From Planctomycetaceae bacterium (GTDB lineage: Bacteria; Planctomycetota; Planctomycetia; Pirellulales; Thermoguttaceae), in the NCBI GenBank assembly GCA_015062085.1, contig SUVI01000011.1, positions 1 to 43,462 on the forward strand: DNA of 43,462 bases, given 5' to 3'. Below, in pieces: positions 27,193-34,876 of this stretch. The position numbers and the translations under genes were made by a program. How positions within the stretch are numbered: the first letter of the stretch is position 1; every line of letters starts with the position of its first letter. The notes beneath the pieces were generated by a model that was not told where the DNA came from, made no database searches, and saw only the letters and a program-made list of their open reading frames with translations.

Positions 27193-28113
27193 ATGACATC
27201 GATCTTCACTCCGGAGCTTGAGAGACAGCTGAAGGTCAGCGTCCGAACGGCACTGCGATGTGGCGGCGGGATCCTCGCATTCCGCCCAGAAACGCTCCCC
27301 GCCGGCGGAACGGAATGGACGGGACTGCGCGACTACACGACGGGCGACGACCCCCGGAGGATCGACTGGGGCATCTGCGCACGCCACGACGAACTGCGCG
27401 TGCGCGTCTATGCGGGAACGGCTCGGCGTAAAGCGTACCTGCTTCTCGACACATCGTTCGGCATGAGTTTCCGTCCGGAAAAACTCTTGGCGGCCAAACG
27501 TGCAGCGGCAGTTCTCGCAGCGGGGATCCTAGGATCGGGTGCGTCTTTGGAATTTGGCGCATTCACGCCGGATCTCACGCTTTTTCCGCTCCTGACTCAC
27601 CCGCAAAAGTGCGGCCGATTCCTTCGATTCCTGGAAGAAACGCCGTTTTCCGAGACGCCAGATCTCGTGAATTTTGAATTCACCGCCCACGCGTTCCTCT
27701 CCCAGAATCGCAAGCCGGGCGAGCTGTACATCCTGAGCGACTGCTTTGGTGAGTCGGATTCATTTCGCAAAGATTTTGAGATCGGGCTGGATCGGCTTCA
27801 GCGGGCGGGTTTTTCCTGCCGGCTGATCCATCTGACGGACCCGACAGACCGGGCTGAGAATTTCGTCGGAGACGTAGACATCTGCGATGAATGCCGCGGT
27901 TACCGTCAAACGATCACCCTTACGGAGCGTGATCTGGCCGTCTATCAGCGGCTTTACGATGCGTACCTTGCAGACGTTCAGAAATACTGTGCGGACCGCG
28001 CGATCCCGTACGCACGCATTTCGTCAGCCTCGCCGATGGACGTTCTCTGCTTTACGGCACTTGGACTCCCGGAAAAAGCAGCCCGCGCCAATCCATGGTC
28101 TGAATACATTTAA
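27193..28113 (+). CDS. DUF58 (vWA-like) MoxR-partner protein, 306 aa
   Basis: Start chosen at the ATG at 27193, which has AAAGGA about 7 nt upstream; an in-frame ATG at 27178 has none. The DUF58 core is clear: WTGLRDYTTGDDPRRIDWG followed by ARHDELRVRVY. The vWA part begins with AYLLLDTSFGMSF, where the MIDAS motif DxSxS reads DxSxG, so metal binding may be altered. There is no TM segment, so it is soluble, unlike many DUF58 proteins. It follows the MoxR gene by 57 nt and closes the array. DUF58 proteins bind MoxR ATPases and serve as adaptors for client proteins. Clients here may be the Srf proteins; this is inference from position only. Confidence 0.85.
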   Translation: MTSIFTPELERQLKVSVRTALRCGGGILAFRPETLPAGGTEWTGLRDYTTGDDPRRIDWGICARHDELRVRVYAGTARRKAYLLLDTSFGMSFRPEKLLAAKRAAAVLAAGILGSGASLEFGAFTPDLTLFPLLTHPQKCGRFLRFLEETPFSETPDLVNFEFTAHAFLSQNRKPGELYILSDCFGESDSFRKDFEIGLDRLQRAGFSCRLIHLTDPTDRAENFVGDVDICDECRGYRQTITLTERDLAVYQRLYDAYLADVQKYCADRAIPYARISSASPMDVLCFTALGLPEKAARANPWSEYI

Positions 28114-28209
28114 CGGAAGGCGGCTCGAAACGGACTTCCCCCAAAACACAATTTCCAGAAAAAACAGGAATGGCTGCGGAGTTTTTTAAAGAAAATTCAC
28201 CGTGCCCCC

Positions 28210-28237
28210 TGTTTTTTTTCGGCAAATATGGTATAAT
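28210..28237 (+). promoter_or_regulatory. Predicted extended -10 promoter of the phosphofructokinase gene
   Basis: TGGTATAAT at 28229-28237 is a consensus extended -10. The -35 region is weak (TGTTTT at 28210-28215, 16 bp away), as expected for an extended -10 promoter. It gives a leader of about 70 nt and marks the end of the Srf array. The 201-bp gap (28114-28314) holds no gene. An AAAAAACAGG near 28153 could pair with CCTGTTTTTT at about 28208-28217 around a long loop, a weak candidate terminator. Confidence 0.6.
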
Positions 28238-28314
28238 GAACAAGATTTTAGTTTCCGGCGGGAGTTTTGTGCCGGATTTTGAAAGTGTTTTCATTTTTTC
28301 AGATTGGAGTCAAA

Positions 28315-29676
28315 ATGTCTCTGAAAAGTCCTCAACTCGTGAAAACTGACATCAAAAAAGTCGGTATCCTTTTCTCCGGCGGTCCCGCTCCGTCAGCTAA
28401 CGCCGTCATTTGCTCCGCCGCGGACTGCTTCCGCCGCGCTGGTATCGAAGTTTACGGTTTCCTGAACGGCTACACGCACCTGGTCGACTACAAAGCGGGT
28501 GATGTGCTCGCGGAAGGCGTCGCCTACCTGCGTCTGGACAAAATGAATCTGGAAGGCCGCCGCACGGAAGGCGGGATCATCATCGGTTCCGCACGAGCCA
28601 ACCCGGGCAAAGCGATGAGCAAACCGGAAGACCTCACCAATGCCGAAGCCACTGCACCGATGAAGACGGTCTACGACGCACTCTGCTCCCTGGGCATCGA
28701 CGTCCTGATCTCCATTGGCGGCGACGACACGCTTACGACTGCCGCGAAATTCAAGCTCTATCAGGATACGTTCGGCGCCGACGCGAAAAAGATCCGCGTC
28801 ATCCACCTGCCGAAAACGATCGACAATGACTACGAAGGCATCGACTTCACCTTCGGTTTCTTCACGGCCGTTGACCTCATGGCCCGTCAGCTGCGCAACC
28901 TCCTCTTCGACGCTACGGCAACCAACTGCTACTACGTCGCCCAGCTCATGGGACGCAAAGCCGCGTGGCTTTCCTACGGTTCCGCCATTGCCGGCGAAGC
29001 TTCGCTGTGCATCGGTCTGGAAGACGTCATCAACGAACCGGAACTGATGGGAACGGAAGACTCCTACAGCCCGCAGACCGGCGAACTGCTCGTTGACGAA
29101 AACGGCAATGCGAAGAAACGCGAGATCGTCCTGTTCGACAAACTCATCGGCCGTATCGCGGATACCGTTGAAAAACGCATCAAGCTCGGCAAAAAATGCG
29201 GCGTCATCTGCGTCGCGGAAGGTATTGGCGAATACCTGCCCCTCTCCGAGATCAAATGCTGCATCTCCGACGACGAATACCGCAGCCTGAAACCGGACAC
29301 GTTCGGCCACTACCCCGTTTCGCAGCTGAAGTTCAGCTCCCGTCTCGGCCGTCTGGTCGCTGACGAAATGGCGAAGCGCGGCTACGGCAAAATGAAGTTC
29401 GTCGGTCTCCAGTTCGGTTACGAAGTCCGCTGCCAGCCGCCGACGGGTTTCGACGTCATCATGGGCAGCCAGCTCGGTACTGGTGCGTACGTTTCCCTCG
29501 TGGAAAACAGCATGAACGGAGTGATGGTCTCTGTTGGAAAAGAAATGGAACTTGAATTCCGTCCGTTTGAAGACCTGATCAACATGGCGAAACTTCGTGC
29601 CTACCAGCGTCCGCTGCGCCTCGGCAAAGGCCTCCACAGCCTTGCGCGCTACATGGAAGAGTGGGTGGAAGAGTAA
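28315..29676 (+). CDS. pfp: PPi-type 6-phosphofructokinase, 453 aa
   Basis: Start chosen at the ATG at 28315, with TTGGAGT about 8 nt before it; an in-frame start at 28267 has no such site. The PfkA-family fold is clear from VGILFSGGPAPSANAVI, MGRKAAWLS and the closing substrate segment. GGDDT at 135-139 has Asp where ATP-dependent enzymes have Gly, and PKTIDND at 166-172 has Lys where they have Gly. Both are established signs of pyrophosphate as phosphoryl donor. The enzyme interconverts fructose 6-phosphate and fructose 1,6-bisphosphate, reversibly with PPi, in the cytosol. It stands next to pyruvate kinase. Length fits the longer PPi-dependent clade. The family contains ATP users with similar residues, so the donor needs assay. 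Confidence 0.88.
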   Translation: MSLKSPQLVKTDIKKVGILFSGGPAPSANAVICSAADCFRRAGIEVYGFLNGYTHLVDYKAGDVLAEGVAYLRLDKMNLEGRRTEGGIIIGSARANPGKAMSKPEDLTNAEATAPMKTVYDALCSLGIDVLISIGGDDTLTTAAKFKLYQDTFGADAKKIRVIHLPKTIDNDYEGIDFTFGFFTAVDLMARQLRNLLFDATATNCYYVAQLMGRKAAWLSYGSAIAGEASLCIGLEDVINEPELMGTEDSYSPQTGELLVDENGNAKKREIVLFDKLIGRIADTVEKRIKLGKKCGVICVAEGIGEYLPLSEIKCCISDDEYRSLKPDTFGHYPVSQLKFSSRLGRLVADEMAKRGYGKMKFVGLQFGYEVRCQPPTGFDVIMGSQLGTGAYVSLVENSMNGVMVSVGKEMELEFRPFEDLINMAKLRAYQRPLRLGKGLHSLARYMEEWVEE

Positions 29677-29993
29677 ATTTTTGAACAAACTCCGTCCTCG
29701 GGCATCTTTCTCCGATCCGGAGCTTTCGATCCGCGAGGCCAGAGAGTTTCAAAACACACACGGCGGAAAGAATGTGCAGTTCCAACCCGATCTGCAGTTT
29801 CTTTCCGTACGTGCCATTTAAAAGGAACTTTCCCAAACATCAAAAATCGCGAAACCGCAAGTTCTCCAAGGACTTGAACGTGAAATTTCCGCATACCGTG
29901 TGATCACCCTTCCGGTTTCTGCGTACGCTCGTAAAATTTTCAGTTTCGTAAAATTTTCAGTTTCGTGAAATACACAGAAGAAGGAAACGCCGC
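29677..29993. other. Intergenic region before pyruvate kinase with a 17-bp direct repeat
   Basis: No gene is seen in 317 bp. GTAAAATTTTCAGTTTC occurs twice in tandem at 29931-29947 and 29948-29964, followed by a related GTGAAAT. It lies 30-60 nt before the pyruvate kinase start, so it is in the leader or at the promoter and could be an operator. A small CTCCG-ATC-CGGAG hairpin near 29711 has no T-run. Confidence 0.5.
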
Positions 29994-31475
29994 ATGAACG
30001 CAGCAGTCAAGTCACTTTTGGAACGTCCGAGCCGCACAAAGATCGTCGCAACGCTTGGACCGGCTTCTGATTCGGAAGAAATGCTCGAAAAACTGATCAT
30101 CGCGGGCGTAGACATTTTCCGGATCAACGCAGCTCACGGCACGCAGGACCGATTTGCTGTCATGGTGAAACGGATCCGAAGCGTCTCGAAGAAAATCGGT
30201 CTTCCCGTTGGGATCCTCATGGACCTTGCCGGCCCGAAGATCCGTTTGGGCGAGCTGGAAAATGGCGAGCTGACGCTTGAAAGCGGCTCGGAAATGGCGT
30301 TCGTCTCTCAAAAGTTTCTCGAAAAAGCCGCGGCGAGTCCAGAATTAGCCGGTATTCCGTACGTCACGTGCACTTACGAGCCTCTGGTGAATGAACTGCG
30401 TGCTGGAGACCGAATCGTTCTGGCAGACGGAACGGTCGAATTAACGGTCTCGCAAGTTTCGGCTAAGAAAAATCAATGGGCCAAATGCAGTGTTCTTGAC
30501 GGCGGAACGGTCCGAAGCCGCCAGGGAGTCAATCTTCCCGGTGTGAAGCTCAGTATCCCCGCCATGCTGGAGATCGACCGGAGCAACGCAGCTTGGGCCG
30601 CGAAAAACGGGGTAGATTTTCTCGGTCTGAGTTTCGTTCGGCACGCGTTTGAGATCACGGACCTGAAAAATCTCATCGCAGAAAACGGCGGCACGACGCA
30701 GGTCGTCGCGAAGATCGAGAAACCGGAGGCTTTGGAAGAGCTTTCCGAAATCGTAAAAGAGACCGATGCCGTCATGGTCGCCCGCGGAGACCTTGGCGTT
30801 GAGACAGACATTGCGCGCGTCGCAGTCCTTCAGAAAGAGATCATTCAGATTTGCCGTGCGTATCGCCGGCCGGTGATCGTCGCGACGCAGATGCTGGAAT
30901 CCATGACGCATACGAATCTGCCGACCCGCGCGGAAGTTTCCGATGTGGCAAACGCCATTCTGGACGGAACGGATGCCTGCATGCTCTCCGGCGAAAGTGC
31001 GGTTGGTGAATTCCCGGTCGAAACGGTCCAGATGATGCACAGGATCGCACTGGGAACGGAAGAGACGCTGGAAACGGACTGTCTCACGCTCATCCCGGAA
31101 ACGTCACCGTTCGACCCAGTTTTGGAGATCATGGCACGCAATGTCTGCGATCTGGCAGAAGAACTGGCCGCAAAATTCATCGTCACGGCCACCTCTAACG
31201 GTGAAAGTGCCCGATGTCTTTCCGCGAACCGCTGCCCGACGCGGATCATCGCACTGACTCCATCCCGCGATACACTGCAAAAAATGTGTCTTGACTGGGG
31301 TGTCATTCCAATGGAACTGCCTAGATCCAAGAAGACAGCCAAAGACATCATGACATATGCGCTGGAACTTCTGAAAAAAGAGGAACTCCTCGCTCCGGGA
31401 GAACGGATCATCCTCTTCACGGATGCCAGTTTCGGGACGGCACAAAATGCGATCGTCGTATACGATGAGAAGTAA
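29994..31475 (+). CDS. pyk: Pyruvate kinase, K+-independent type, 493 aa
   Basis: AGAAGGA lies about 8 nt before the ATG. KIVATLGPAS, FRINAAHG, KIEKPEALEEL (catalytic Lys and metal Glu), VMVARGDLGVE and VATQMLESM define pyruvate kinase, which makes pyruvate and ATP from PEP and ADP. At residues 77-84 it reads DLAGPKIR, where K+-dependent enzymes have DTKGPEIR. The Glu-to-Lys at this place (Glu117 in rabbit muscle enzyme) and Thr-to-Leu are known marks of K+-independent enzymes. The K+-ligand Ser in NFSHG is also Ala (NAAHG), consistent with this. A C-terminal domain of usual size is present (ATSNGESARCLSANRCPT). It is 22 nt ahead of ribF. Confidence 0.93.
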   Translation: MNAAVKSLLERPSRTKIVATLGPASDSEEMLEKLIIAGVDIFRINAAHGTQDRFAVMVKRIRSVSKKIGLPVGILMDLAGPKIRLGELENGELTLESGSEMAFVSQKFLEKAAASPELAGIPYVTCTYEPLVNELRAGDRIVLADGTVELTVSQVSAKKNQWAKCSVLDGGTVRSRQGVNLPGVKLSIPAMLEIDRSNAAWAAKNGVDFLGLSFVRHAFEITDLKNLIAENGGTTQVVAKIEKPEALEELSEIVKETDAVMVARGDLGVETDIARVAVLQKEIIQICRAYRRPVIVATQMLESMTHTNLPTRAEVSDVANAILDGTDACMLSGESAVGEFPVETVQMMHRIALGTEETLETDCLTLIPETSPFDPVLEIMARNVCDLAEELAAKFIVTATSNGESARCLSANRCPTRIIALTPSRDTLQKMCLDWGVIPMELPRSKKTAKDIMTYALELLKKEELLAPGERIILFTDASFGTAQNAIVVYDEK

Positions 31476-31497
31476 ACGGGGCAAAGAGACCTTTTCA

Positions 31498-32418
31498 ATG
31501 AAAATTTGGAATCCAGATTCAGATCAGCTCCCAGAACAGTTTCGACGCGGAGCCGTGACGGTGGGAAATTTTGACGGCGTGCATCACGGTCACGCCGAGA
31601 TCATTCGCTGCATGAAAGCTCATGGTCTCCCTTTGACCGTCTTCACATTTGCACGGCATCCGCGTCAGATCCTGAATCCTTCAGACGCTCCGCAAAGGCT
31701 CACTTCGCTGGCGCGTCAGGAAGAACTGCTTCGCGCACTTGGTATTGAGACCGTCATTTTTGCACCAACAGAGAAGATCCTTTCCTGGTCTCCTGAGACG
31801 TTCTTTCAGAAAGTCATCGTCGATTTTCTTGACGCAGCCGTCGTCGTCGAAGGTCCAAATTTTCATTTTGGAAGAGGACGCATGGGCAACACTCGGCTTC
31901 TTGAACGTCTTTGTACAGATTCGGGACGCCAAATGAAAGTCGTTGAAACTTTACTTGAGATCAACGGCAGCCCCGTTTCCAGTTCAAGGATCCGTGAAAT
32001 GATCTCCTTGGGAAACATTACGAACGCCAATACGCTGCTGACGGCCCCATACCGGCTCACCGGAACGGTCATTCACGGAGAAGCACGAGGACGAACTCTC
32101 GGTTTTCCAACAGCAAATTTGGGAGAGATCCAGACTCTTATTCCCGGCCATGGCGTCTATGCCTGCCGAGCAATTTTAGAAAATGGCATTTCCTGTCCCG
32201 CTGCCGTTCATATTGGGCCGAATGTGACGTTTGGAGAAACGGAAACGAAGGTCGAGATCCATCTTTTGGATTTCTGCGGCGACGTTTACGGAGAGACCCT
32301 GAGTATCGATTTTCATTCCCGTCTGCGTAAACTCGTAACGTTTCCGGACCGCGATGCTCTCATGAAGCAGATCGACCAAGATATTTCCGAGACGCGAAAG
32401 CGCATTGAAGATTTCTAG
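31498..32418 (+). CDS. ribF: Bifunctional riboflavin kinase/FAD synthetase, 306 aa
   Basis: Start chosen at the ATG at 31498, which gives MKIWNPDSDQLPEQF; an in-frame start at 31423 would overlap the pyruvate kinase gene. The N-terminal FAD synthetase domain has GNFDGVHHGH at about 23-32 and the segment SSSRIREMI near 160. The C-terminal flavokinase domain has GEARGRTLGFPTANL at about 193-207. The protein phosphorylates riboflavin to FMN and adenylylates FMN to FAD in the cytosol. Length is normal. It follows pyk by 22 nt, so co-transcription is likely. It faces the minus-strand LRR gene, with a terminator between. Confidence 0.93.
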   Translation: MKIWNPDSDQLPEQFRRGAVTVGNFDGVHHGHAEIIRCMKAHGLPLTVFTFARHPRQILNPSDAPQRLTSLARQEELLRALGIETVIFAPTEKILSWSPETFFQKVIVDFLDAAVVVEGPNFHFGRGRMGNTRLLERLCTDSGRQMKVVETLLEINGSPVSSSRIREMISLGNITNANTLLTAPYRLTGTVIHGEARGRTLGFPTANLGEIQTLIPGHGVYACRAILENGISCPAAVHIGPNVTFGETETKVEIHLLDFCGDVYGETLSIDFHSRLRKLVTFPDRDALMKQIDQDISETRKRIEDF

Positions 32419-32437
32419 ATCCGAGCAAAACAGCCTA

Positions 32438-32474
32438 AAAAAATCGCCCTGGACCAAGAGTTTTCGTCCAGGGC
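32438..32474 (-). terminator. Rho-independent terminator of the minus-strand LRR gene
   Basis: GCCCTGGAC at 32446-32454 pairs perfectly with GTCCAGGGC at 32466-32474 around an 11-nt loop. Read on the minus strand, the stem is followed by GATTTTTTTAGG. On the plus strand only TGAAAATAG follows, so termination of ribF here would be weaker. Confidence 0.8.
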
Positions 32475-32572
32475 TGAAAATAGTCCATCTTCTCCATGGT
32501 GTGACTTCGTGCCTCTTCCGTGTTTTCAGTGGTGAAATCGGCACGCAGTTTCCGGCTGGACCAGCACCAAAC

Positions 32573-33499
32573 TCAGTCCACAGTCACTTCCGTACCGTGT
32601 TTCGCCATGTAATCCTTCATGAATTTCTTTGCTGCCTCATCCGTAATTTGGTTACCTTCCCGGATCGTCAGCGTTTTCAGATTCGGCATATCCAGGAAAT
32701 TGGAAAGACACGCATCCGTCAGACCAAGATCCTTTATAAGCAGCCAATGCAGAGAAGTCATCTTCCCGAGGACTTTCGTATCATCATCCGTGAGTTTCGT
32801 CCCGCCAACATTCATGATCTTGACGTGGGAAAGAGCCGTCAGCATTTCCAAATTTTCTCCGGAAATGTCAGTCCCTTCCAGATACAGGCCGTCAATATTC
32901 ACCATTTTCGCGATATTCGGCAGCGACGCGGAAGTGATCGGATTATTCTGGACATTCAGAGAAGTCAAACGCGTCAGTGAGCCCCAGTTGGCCGTCTGCG
33001 CATCCGTTACGTTGGCTTCGACGGCATTCAAAGTGTTCAGGTAGGTCAACTTGCCGACCAAGGCCATGGCTTCGTCCGAATTGTTTTCACTGCTCAGATG
33101 CACGACACTTCCCAACCGGGTAAGCGAGTCGCGGATCACGAGGATATTCATTGCGTCAAGCTGGGCGCAGATCTGCGCATCGGCATCTTTGACTTCCTGC
33201 GGGATCGCGTCCGGATCGAGCAGCGTTTCATCGCCGCCTGCCGTGAAGGGATTCTGAATATTCAAATCAGCAAGCGTCGCATCCCGCCATTCCAGGAACC
33301 ATTTCGGCTGCGTGAGATTGACCCAGAGGACGAATGCCGTCACGATCCCCAAAATTCCCAAAAGGAAGATCAAAAGACCGTGCCCGCGCGGAGCATCTTC
33401 TTTCTGTTTGCCTTCGGCACAAACTTCCACATTTTCGACTCTCTCCAGATCCGTGCTAAACTGTGCGAACTGGGGATCCTGCATTTCATTATTACTCAT
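32573..33499 (-). CDS. Membrane-anchored leucine-rich repeat protein, 308 aa
   Basis: Start chosen at the ATG at 33499, with GGAGAG about 6 nt upstream; a GTG two codons earlier is also in frame. A cytosolic tail of about 45 residues precedes one TM helix (LLIFLLGILGIVTAFVLWV). The external part has a short helical region and then 23-25-residue LRR units: LTRLTSLNVQNNPITSASL, MVNIDGLYLEGTDISGENL and MTSLHWLLIKDLGLTDACL. The pattern resembles the ribonuclease-inhibitor-like LRRs common in planctomycetes. It differs from the BspA-type LRRs at the window start. A binding or sensing role at the envelope is inferred. It is last in the truA-accA minus group but 296 nt from accA, so it probably has its own promoter. 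Confidence 0.7.
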   Translation of the reverse strand: MSNNEMQDPQFAQFSTDLERVENVEVCAEGKQKEDAPRGHGLLIFLLGILGIVTAFVLWVNLTQPKWFLEWRDATLADLNIQNPFTAGGDETLLDPDAIPQEVKDADAQICAQLDAMNILVIRDSLTRLGSVVHLSSENNSDEAMALVGKLTYLNTLNAVEANVTDAQTANWGSLTRLTSLNVQNNPITSASLPNIAKMVNIDGLYLEGTDISGENLEMLTALSHVKIMNVGGTKLTDDDTKVLGKMTSLHWLLIKDLGLTDACLSNFLDMPNLKTLTIREGNQITDEAAKKFMKDYMAKHGTEVTVD

Positions 33500-33612
33500 G
33501 AACACTCTCCATTAGGGACTTAGCTGAAATTTAGCTGTTAGCTGGAATTTGCTGGTGCTTGTGCCGAATATGGCGCAGGCGGGAGGCTTTTAAGGAAATC
33601 AAAAAAACAAAA

Positions 33613-33766
33613 ATCGATCAAATCGATCCAATCGATCTCGCTCCCCGATCCAGGCCAATTCCGTCCCTCAAAATACAGTTTACGATCGGGCCGGACAGTG
33701 GATCGGGCCGGCAGTGGATCGGGCCGGGCAGTGGATCGGGCCGGGAGTGGATCGGGCCGGGATCTG
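33613..33766. repeat. Two tandem-repeat tracts between accA and the LRR gene
   Basis: Three 9-bp units beginning ATCGATC start at 33613, 33622 and 33631. A second tract has five copies of GATCGGGCCGG plus a CAGTG-type spacer, starting at 33684, 33701, 33717, 33734 and 33750, so the period alternates between 17 and 16 bp. The 296-bp gap has no supported gene. GATC is present in every unit, giving a dense cluster of Dam-type sites if the host has such a methylase. Imperfect TAGCTG repeats lie at 33520-33555. Confidence 0.85.
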
Positions 33767-33795
33767 AATGGCGGATCGGAGGCCAGACAGCGGCT

Positions 33796-34746
33796 CTACT
33801 CGCAAAATACGCCGATACTTCGGAATTTTTCGTAACGGGCCTCAAGCAGAGCGTCTATCGGCAGCTTCTGGAGTTCCTTGAGTGAAGTTCGGAGGTAGTT
33901 TTTGAGGTTTCCAGCCATCAAACGCGGATCGCGATGAGCGCCGCCGAGCGGCTCCGGGATGACGGCGTCCACGATCCCTAAGCGATGCAGGTCTTTGGAG
34001 GTCAGACGCAGTTCCTTCGCCGCTTCCTGTCGGAATTCCCTGCTCTTCCAAAGGATCCCGGCGCAGCCTTCCGGACTGATGACAGAATAGTAAGCGTGCT
34101 CCAGTATCGCGACGCGGTCACCAACGCCAATGCCGATCGCGCCGCCGGACCCTCCTTCGCCGATGACGACACAGATGATCGGAGTGCGCAGCCGGGACAT
34201 TTCAAACATTCCCTGCGCAATGACCCAAGCCTGCCCGCGTTCTTCCGCACCAATCCCAGGCCACGCGCCGGGCGTATCGATCAGCGAGATGATGGGGAGT
34301 CCGTATTTTGCGGCCATTCGCATTTTCTGGATCGCTTTTCGGTAGCCTTCCGGTTCCGCACAGCCATAGTGACAGTCAGTCCGTTCCGCAAGATTTTTTC
34401 CCTTCTGATGCCCCACGACCATACACCGCATCCCATCAAGCTTCGCCCAGCCGGTCAGGATGGCCCGGTCATCGCCGAAAAAATGGTCGCCGTGCAGTTC
34501 GACGAATTCGTCGAAAGCGAAATTCAGATAGTCACTCGTCTGCGGACGGTTTGGATGCCGGGAGACTTCCACAGTTTCCCACGGCTGAAGGTTTTGGTAA
34601 ATACTGCGTTTTAAATCAACCAGTTCCTTGCGCAGCCGCTTGATCGACTCTTTGATCTCACTGGAATCTCCGGAGTTTTTCTCCATTTCTTCCAATCGGT
34701 TCTCCAGTTCATAAATCGGCTGCTCAAATGAAAGTTGAATATCCAT
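33796..34746 (-). CDS. accA: Acetyl-CoA carboxylase carboxyltransferase subunit alpha, 316 aa
   Basis: Start chosen at the ATG at 34746, which gives the usual AccA N-terminus (MDIQLSFEQPIYELENRLEE); 22 extra codons upstream look non-native. The carboxyltransferase core is complete: FAFDEFVELHGDHFFGDD, PIISLIDTPGAWPGIGAEER, GEGGSGGAIGIGVGDRV and YYSVISPEGCA. With AccD it transfers carboxyl from biotin carrier protein to acetyl-CoA, the first step of fatty-acid synthesis. Length is normal (about 319 in Escherichia coli). accD is not in the window. It lies 130 nt after the pseudokinase gene on the same strand; no strong Shine-Dalgarno is seen. Confidence 0.95.
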   Translation of the reverse strand: MDIQLSFEQPIYELENRLEEMEKNSGDSSEIKESIKRLRKELVDLKRSIYQNLQPWETVEVSRHPNRPQTSDYLNFAFDEFVELHGDHFFGDDRAILTGWAKLDGMRCMVVGHQKGKNLAERTDCHYGCAEPEGYRKAIQKMRMAAKYGLPIISLIDTPGAWPGIGAEERGQAWVIAQGMFEMSRLRTPIICVVIGEGGSGGAIGIGVGDRVAILEHAYYSVISPEGCAGILWKSREFRQEAAKELRLTSKDLHRLGIVDAVIPEPLGGAHRDPRLMAGNLKNYLRTSLKELQKLPIDALLEARYEKFRSIGVFCE

Positions 34747-34876
34747 ATCGTGTTTCGTAAAGGGAAAAGGGAAATGTGATCCGGCCGCACGACCGAGAAG
34801 ATCTCGATCCACACCAATGCTCCAAACCGGAAAAAGCCAGTCACTGCATAGCTTTCTGTCACCGTACGGCTTGCAA

